Positions 60,761 to 64,000 of a stretch of 64,000 bases of DNA are shown here, one piece after another (the first letter of the stretch is position 1; every line of letters starts with the position of its first letter). The stretch comes from Natranaerofaba carboxydovora. GTDB lineage: Bacteria > Bacillota > Natranaerobiia > Natranaerobiales > Natranaerofabaceae. The DNA lies in NCBI RefSeq assembly GCF_022539405.1, contig NZ_CP054394.1, forward strand, positions 994,501 to 1,058,500. Direction: 5' to 3'. The notes under the pieces are model-generated. The model ran no database searches. It saw only the letters and a program-made list of their open reading frames with translations, and had not been told where the DNA came from. The position numbers and the translations under genes were made by a program.

Positions 60761-63304
60761 ATGGCTGCAAAAATTAAATCTAAGCAAAAAAAGAGAAATA
60801 ACAAAGACAGGAAAACAGAAAATGTTGAAATAAAAGGTGTAGGGATAATAGTACTGGCACTTATCTCATTTTCTAGTATATTTTTAACAGAGCAGACGGG
60901 CTTTTTGGGTGGCATGCTTAAGCAGGTCTTAACCCTAATGGCTGGTGATAAAGCTTGGGTAATACCGCTTTTTTTAATAGTAATTGGAGGGTTTGCTTTA
61001 GTTAAAAGAAATATGGACATGAGTAGTAGATTTATAGGTTTTGGTATTATTTTGTCTTTAATAATAATTGGTAGTCATCTTGAAATTATTTTGAAAAGTG
61101 ACTTTATGTCCAGGGGAGAAATAATTAGCGAAAGTTGGGGTCTAATTGTCCAAAGAGAGGGTGGAGGAATAATTGGTGGTGTATTTTCCACTTTATTTTT
61201 GTTAACCCTGGGTGAAATAGGCACACTAATAATTCTTGCTTCAGGCGGATTTTTGTCTTTTCTACTTTTGACAAATACTACTTTTGAGCAGTTAGGGGAT
61301 TATACCAAGCGCTTTTTGTTTGCAAGTTGGTACAAGCTGCAAAGCCTAAAAAACAGTTTATTATATCTAAAAACATTATTAACTGAGAGAAGGGCAAATA
61401 ATGAAACTGAAAGTAGAGAAGAACTCACAAATGATACACCTGCTAAAGAAAAGTATGACGACAACGTCATAGAGATGGAAAACTATAAAAAAGACCAGGG
61501 TGGATTAGAGGAGAACCTTGAAGAAGATAACGAAAAAGCTGAAGATAATGATACAGAAATACATACTGAAGTTCCCGTATATGATTTTGAAGCTATTAAA
61601 GGTAAAAACAGCGAAAAGAAGGAAAATAACGAAGATAACAAGGAAGATAAAAGCGAAAGTTTTCAAACAGTGTATTCATTAAACAATGAAAATAGTGATA
61701 AGGATGAATTTGATGATTATAAACTTCCTGATCTAGAACTTTTAAAACAGTTTCCAAAAACCGTTTCTGAAATGTCAAATAAAAAAGATTTAAATGATAA
61801 AGCTCAATTATTAGTTAAAACGCTAGAATCTTTTGGTGTAAAAGCCAAAGTATCAAAAATTCAAAGAGGCCCTACTGTTAACAGGTATGAGCTGCAACCG
61901 GCTCCAGGAATTAAGGTGAGCAAAATAGTTAACCTTGCTGATGACATAGCTCTGAGTTTGGCAGCTTCAGATATAAGGATAGAAGCTCCAATTCCCGGGA
62001 AATCTGCCGTTGGTGTTGAGGTTCCTAACGATGTAGTTTCTGTTGTTTATATTAGAGACGTATTAGAAAGTGAAAAATTCCAGGAATCAATGTCTGCTCT
62101 TACACTGGCTATAGGAAAAGATATAACGGGAGAGCCAGTGGTCGTAGACCTTTCAAAGATGCCTCATCTTCTTATTGCAGGGGCCACTGGAGCTGGTAAG
62201 AGTGTATGTATCAATACATTGATTACAAGTATTTTATACAAAGCTAAACCTGATGAAGTAAAGTTCTTACTAGTTGACCCTAAAGTGGTTGAGCTAAAAT
62301 CTTTTGATGGTCTGCCTCATTTGATAGCACCAGTTGTCACTGACCCCAAACAAGCAGCTTCTGCTTTAAAAAACATTGTGAAAGAGATGGAAGCTAGATA
62401 TAGGTTATTTGCAGAAGCTGATGTTAGAGATATAAAAGGATATAACAAAAAACTTTCCCAGCAGGGAGAAAAAGAATTGCCCTATATAGTTGTTATCATA
62501 GATGAGCTTGCTGACTTGATGATGGTTGCCCCTACAGAAGTAGAAGATGCAATTTTTAGACTTGCTCAAATGTCAAGAGCTGCCGGGATTCATCTTATTG
62601 TAGCTACGCAGCGACCATCTGTTGACGTTATTACTGGAGTAATTAAGTCTAATATAACTTCTAGAATTGCTTTTGCTGTATCGTCTCAAACAGATTCTAG
62701 GACAATCTTAGATAGCTCTGGTGCTGAGAAACTTCTAGGTGAAGGTGATATGCTCTATAGTCCTGTTAACAGTAATAAGGCAATTAGGATACAGGGAGCG
62801 TTTATTTCTGACGATGAAGTTTCAATTCTAGCAGACAAGATTAAAGAACAGGCATCTCCTGAGTATAAAGAAGAGCTAATAGAAAACGGCAATGATGAGA
62901 ACGAAAGTGTAGACAACTCTCAAAATGATGAGGACGAGTTACTAGAAGATGCTATTAAACTTGTATTAGAAACAAAACAGGCATCTATATCTTTGATTCA
63001 AAGAAGGTTTAGAGTTGGTTATACCAGGGCTGCTAGACTAATAGATGAGATGGAAAAAAGAGGGGTTGTAGGTGGGTTTGAAGGCAGTAAACCAAGGAAA
63101 ATTTTACTTAGTAAAGAGCAGATCAACAATTATATTGAAGAAAGGGAAAAAGAGGAAAGTGATTTAAACACTAATAATAAAAATGATGATGAAAAATCAA
63201 ATAATAACAAGAAGAATCAAAGTAAACATGATACGCACATTACAGAAAAAGAAAATTATGAGAAGAAGGATTCTGACAATGATGGTGAAAATAAAAGTAG
63301 ATAA
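60761..63304 (+). CDS. ftsK: DNA translocase FtsK/SpoIIIE
   Basis: 847 residues: four or so N-terminal membrane helices (about residues 27-180), an acidic linker (about 210-325) rich in Asp, Glu, Asn and Lys, the motor with Walker A GATGAGKSVCINT and Walker B VVIIDELADLMM, and a gamma winged helix (RVGYTRAARLIDEMEKRGVV). A second acidic, Asn-rich tail of about 50 residues follows the gamma domain, which is unusual because gamma normally ends the protein. It pumps chromosome DNA into the forespore or across the septum. The backbone order resumes here. Confidence 0.95.
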   Translation: MAAKIKSKQKKRNNKDRKTENVEIKGVGIIVLALISFSSIFLTEQTGFLGGMLKQVLTLMAGDKAWVIPLFLIVIGGFALVKRNMDMSSRFIGFGIILSLIIIGSHLEIILKSDFMSRGEIISESWGLIVQREGGGIIGGVFSTLFLLTLGEIGTLIILASGGFLSFLLLTNTTFEQLGDYTKRFLFASWYKLQSLKNSLLYLKTLLTERRANNETESREELTNDTPAKEKYDDNVIEMENYKKDQGGLEENLEEDNEKAEDNDTEIHTEVPVYDFEAIKGKNSEKKENNEDNKEDKSESFQTVYSLNNENSDKDEFDDYKLPDLELLKQFPKTVSEMSNKKDLNDKAQLLVKTLESFGVKAKVSKIQRGPTVNRYELQPAPGIKVSKIVNLADDIALSLAASDIRIEAPIPGKSAVGVEVPNDVVSVVYIRDVLESEKFQESMSALTLAIGKDITGEPVVVDLSKMPHLLIAGATGAGKSVCINTLITSILYKAKPDEVKFLLVDPKVVELKSFDGLPHLIAPVVTDPKQAASALKNIVKEMEARYRLFAEADVRDIKGYNKKLSQQGEKELPYIVVIIDELADLMMVAPTEVEDAIFRLAQMSRAAGIHLIVATQRPSVDVITGVIKSNITSRIAFAVSSQTDSRTILDSSGAEKLLGEGDMLYSPVNSNKAIRIQGAFISDDEVSILADKIKEQASPEYKEELIENGNDENESVDNSQNDEDELLEDAIKLVLETKQASISLIQRRFRVGYTRAARLIDEMEKRGVVGGFEGSKPRKILLSKEQINNYIEEREKEESDLNTNNKNDDEKSNNNKKNQSKHDTHITEKENYEKKDSDNDGENKSR

Positions 63305-63423
63305 TATTTTGTGTATGTGAAGGATATTTACTGTAAATAAAGAAGTGTAAACAATGTTATGAATTTTAGCGAAAAACATTAATGGTTTTAGCCTTTTTCA
63401 CCTGAGAGGAGGCAGGCTATATT

Positions 63424-64000
63424 ATGAGTGATGAAAATGTAGATCGTTTAGGATCTAAGCTAAAACAGGCCCGAGAAAATATGGGGTATTCTATAGAAGA
63501 CATACAGAAGATTACAAAGCTAAGGGCAAAATATATTAAAGCAATTGAATCTAATGACTTTTCTGTTTTTTCAGGAGATGTTTATGCAAAGGGTTCAATA
63601 AGAAATTACGCGGATATTGTAGGGCTTGATCATGAAGAGCTGTGGGAGGAATATGAACTTTATTTTAAAATGGATGAAGATGAACAAGAAGAGCCTGAAT
63701 CAACAGCTGATAAAGACAAGAAGGAGAGACCAGGGCAGCCTCAAAAACCCCAAAAAGAAAAAAAGGAAAAATCTATTCCTATAGAACAGATTAGCGATAA
63801 TCCAATTATTAGCTCAGGGATTAAAAAAGGTCTAGTGGCTGTAATTTTATTGGTTGTTATAGTAGGTGGTATTTGGAGTGGTTATAATTTTATAATGTCC
63901 ATAGACTTAAATGGTGATGATAATGATTATATTGTAGAGAACGATAAGGATAAAGAAGAATTAGAAGATAAAGAAGACAAAGAGACGGAAAATGATGAGA
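63424..64000 (+). CDS. rodZ: RodZ/YmfM-like HTH membrane protein, 5' part (runs off window)
   Basis: The first 192 codons are present. An N-terminal HTH_25 domain (LGSKLKQARENMGYSIEDIQ to YAKGSIRNYADIVGLD) is followed by a charged linker, one membrane helix (GLVAVILLVVIVGGIWSGYN) and the start of an acidic outer region. RodZ links MreB to the wall machinery. ATG behind GAGAGGAGGCAGGCTATATT. A gene of this type lies downstream of spoIIIE in Bacillus too. Confidence 0.88.
   Translation, partial: MSDENVDRLGSKLKQARENMGYSIEDIQKITKLRAKYIKAIESNDFSVFSGDVYAKGSIRNYADIVGLDHEELWEEYELYFKMDEDEQEEPESTADKDKKERPGQPQKPQKEKKEKSIPIEQISDNPIISSGIKKGLVAVILLVVIVGGIWSGYNFIMSIDLNGDDNDYIVENDKDKEELEDKEDKETENDE

Overview
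The window comes from an AT-rich, Gram-positive, anaerobic, endospore-forming bacterium of the Clostridia type. Spore genes are present: dpaA/dpaB, ylxY, ymxH, tepA, ylzJ, ytaF and ftsK/spoIIIE. So are oxygen-sensitive enzymes: a glycyl-radical dehydratase with its activase and an aldehyde:ferredoxin oxidoreductase. TTG starts behind strong Shine-Dalgarno (SD) sites are common. I cannot name the species. I saw no rRNA, tRNA, CRISPR array, transposase or phage gene.

Backbone: the gene order known from Bacillus subtilis, infB-rbfA-nrnA-truB-ribF-rpsO-pnp-ylxY-mlpA-ymxH-dpaA-dpaB-dapG-rnjB-tepA-ylzJ-spoIIIE, is readable from base 1 to 64,000, with dut, a VanW gene and a stress-protein gene added. 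Two large inserts break it. Insert 1 (about 17.1-36.5 kb, between rnjB and tepA) carries a thiolase, a second VanW protein next to an M23-peptidase remnant, two alpha/beta hydrolases, an EamA transporter, a DUF418 protein, a LeuC/LeuD-type hydro-lyase pair, dapB with a divergent DpaB-like gene, an Opp-type ABC transporter under a cobalamin riboswitch, and a response regulator-CheC-GGDEF operon. Insert 2 (about 37.8-60.7 kb, between ylzJ and spoIIIE) is largely a glycerol/1,2-diol fermentation locus, followed by a KAS III-like protein, a DUF169 protein, a TetR regulator facing an acyl-CoA dehydrogenase, a MaoC hydratase and a Na/Pi-type transporter.

The diol locus holds both known chemistries for diol dehydration: a B12-independent glycyl-radical enzyme with its activase, and a B12-dependent PduCDE enzyme with reactivase PduGH and a CobO-type corrinoid adenosyltransferase. 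It also has a glycerol facilitator, an iron-type alcohol dehydrogenase and a tungsten-type aldehyde oxidoreductase, but no microcompartment shell genes and no CoA-acylating aldehyde dehydrogenase. A PAS-AAA-Fis sigma-54 activator lies between the two arms. Each arm has a sequence matching a -24/-12 promoter, and GTGA-N6-TCAC sites lie upstream of both. The cobalamin riboswitch-Opp transporter in insert 1 may supply corrinoid or cobalt for the B12 arm; this is inference.

A family of short palindromic repeats (left end near CTRSTGCAAAAAGTCTATTC) is scattered between genes in both backbone and inserts. One 221-bp copy after dut has long inverted arms and two internal hairpins.
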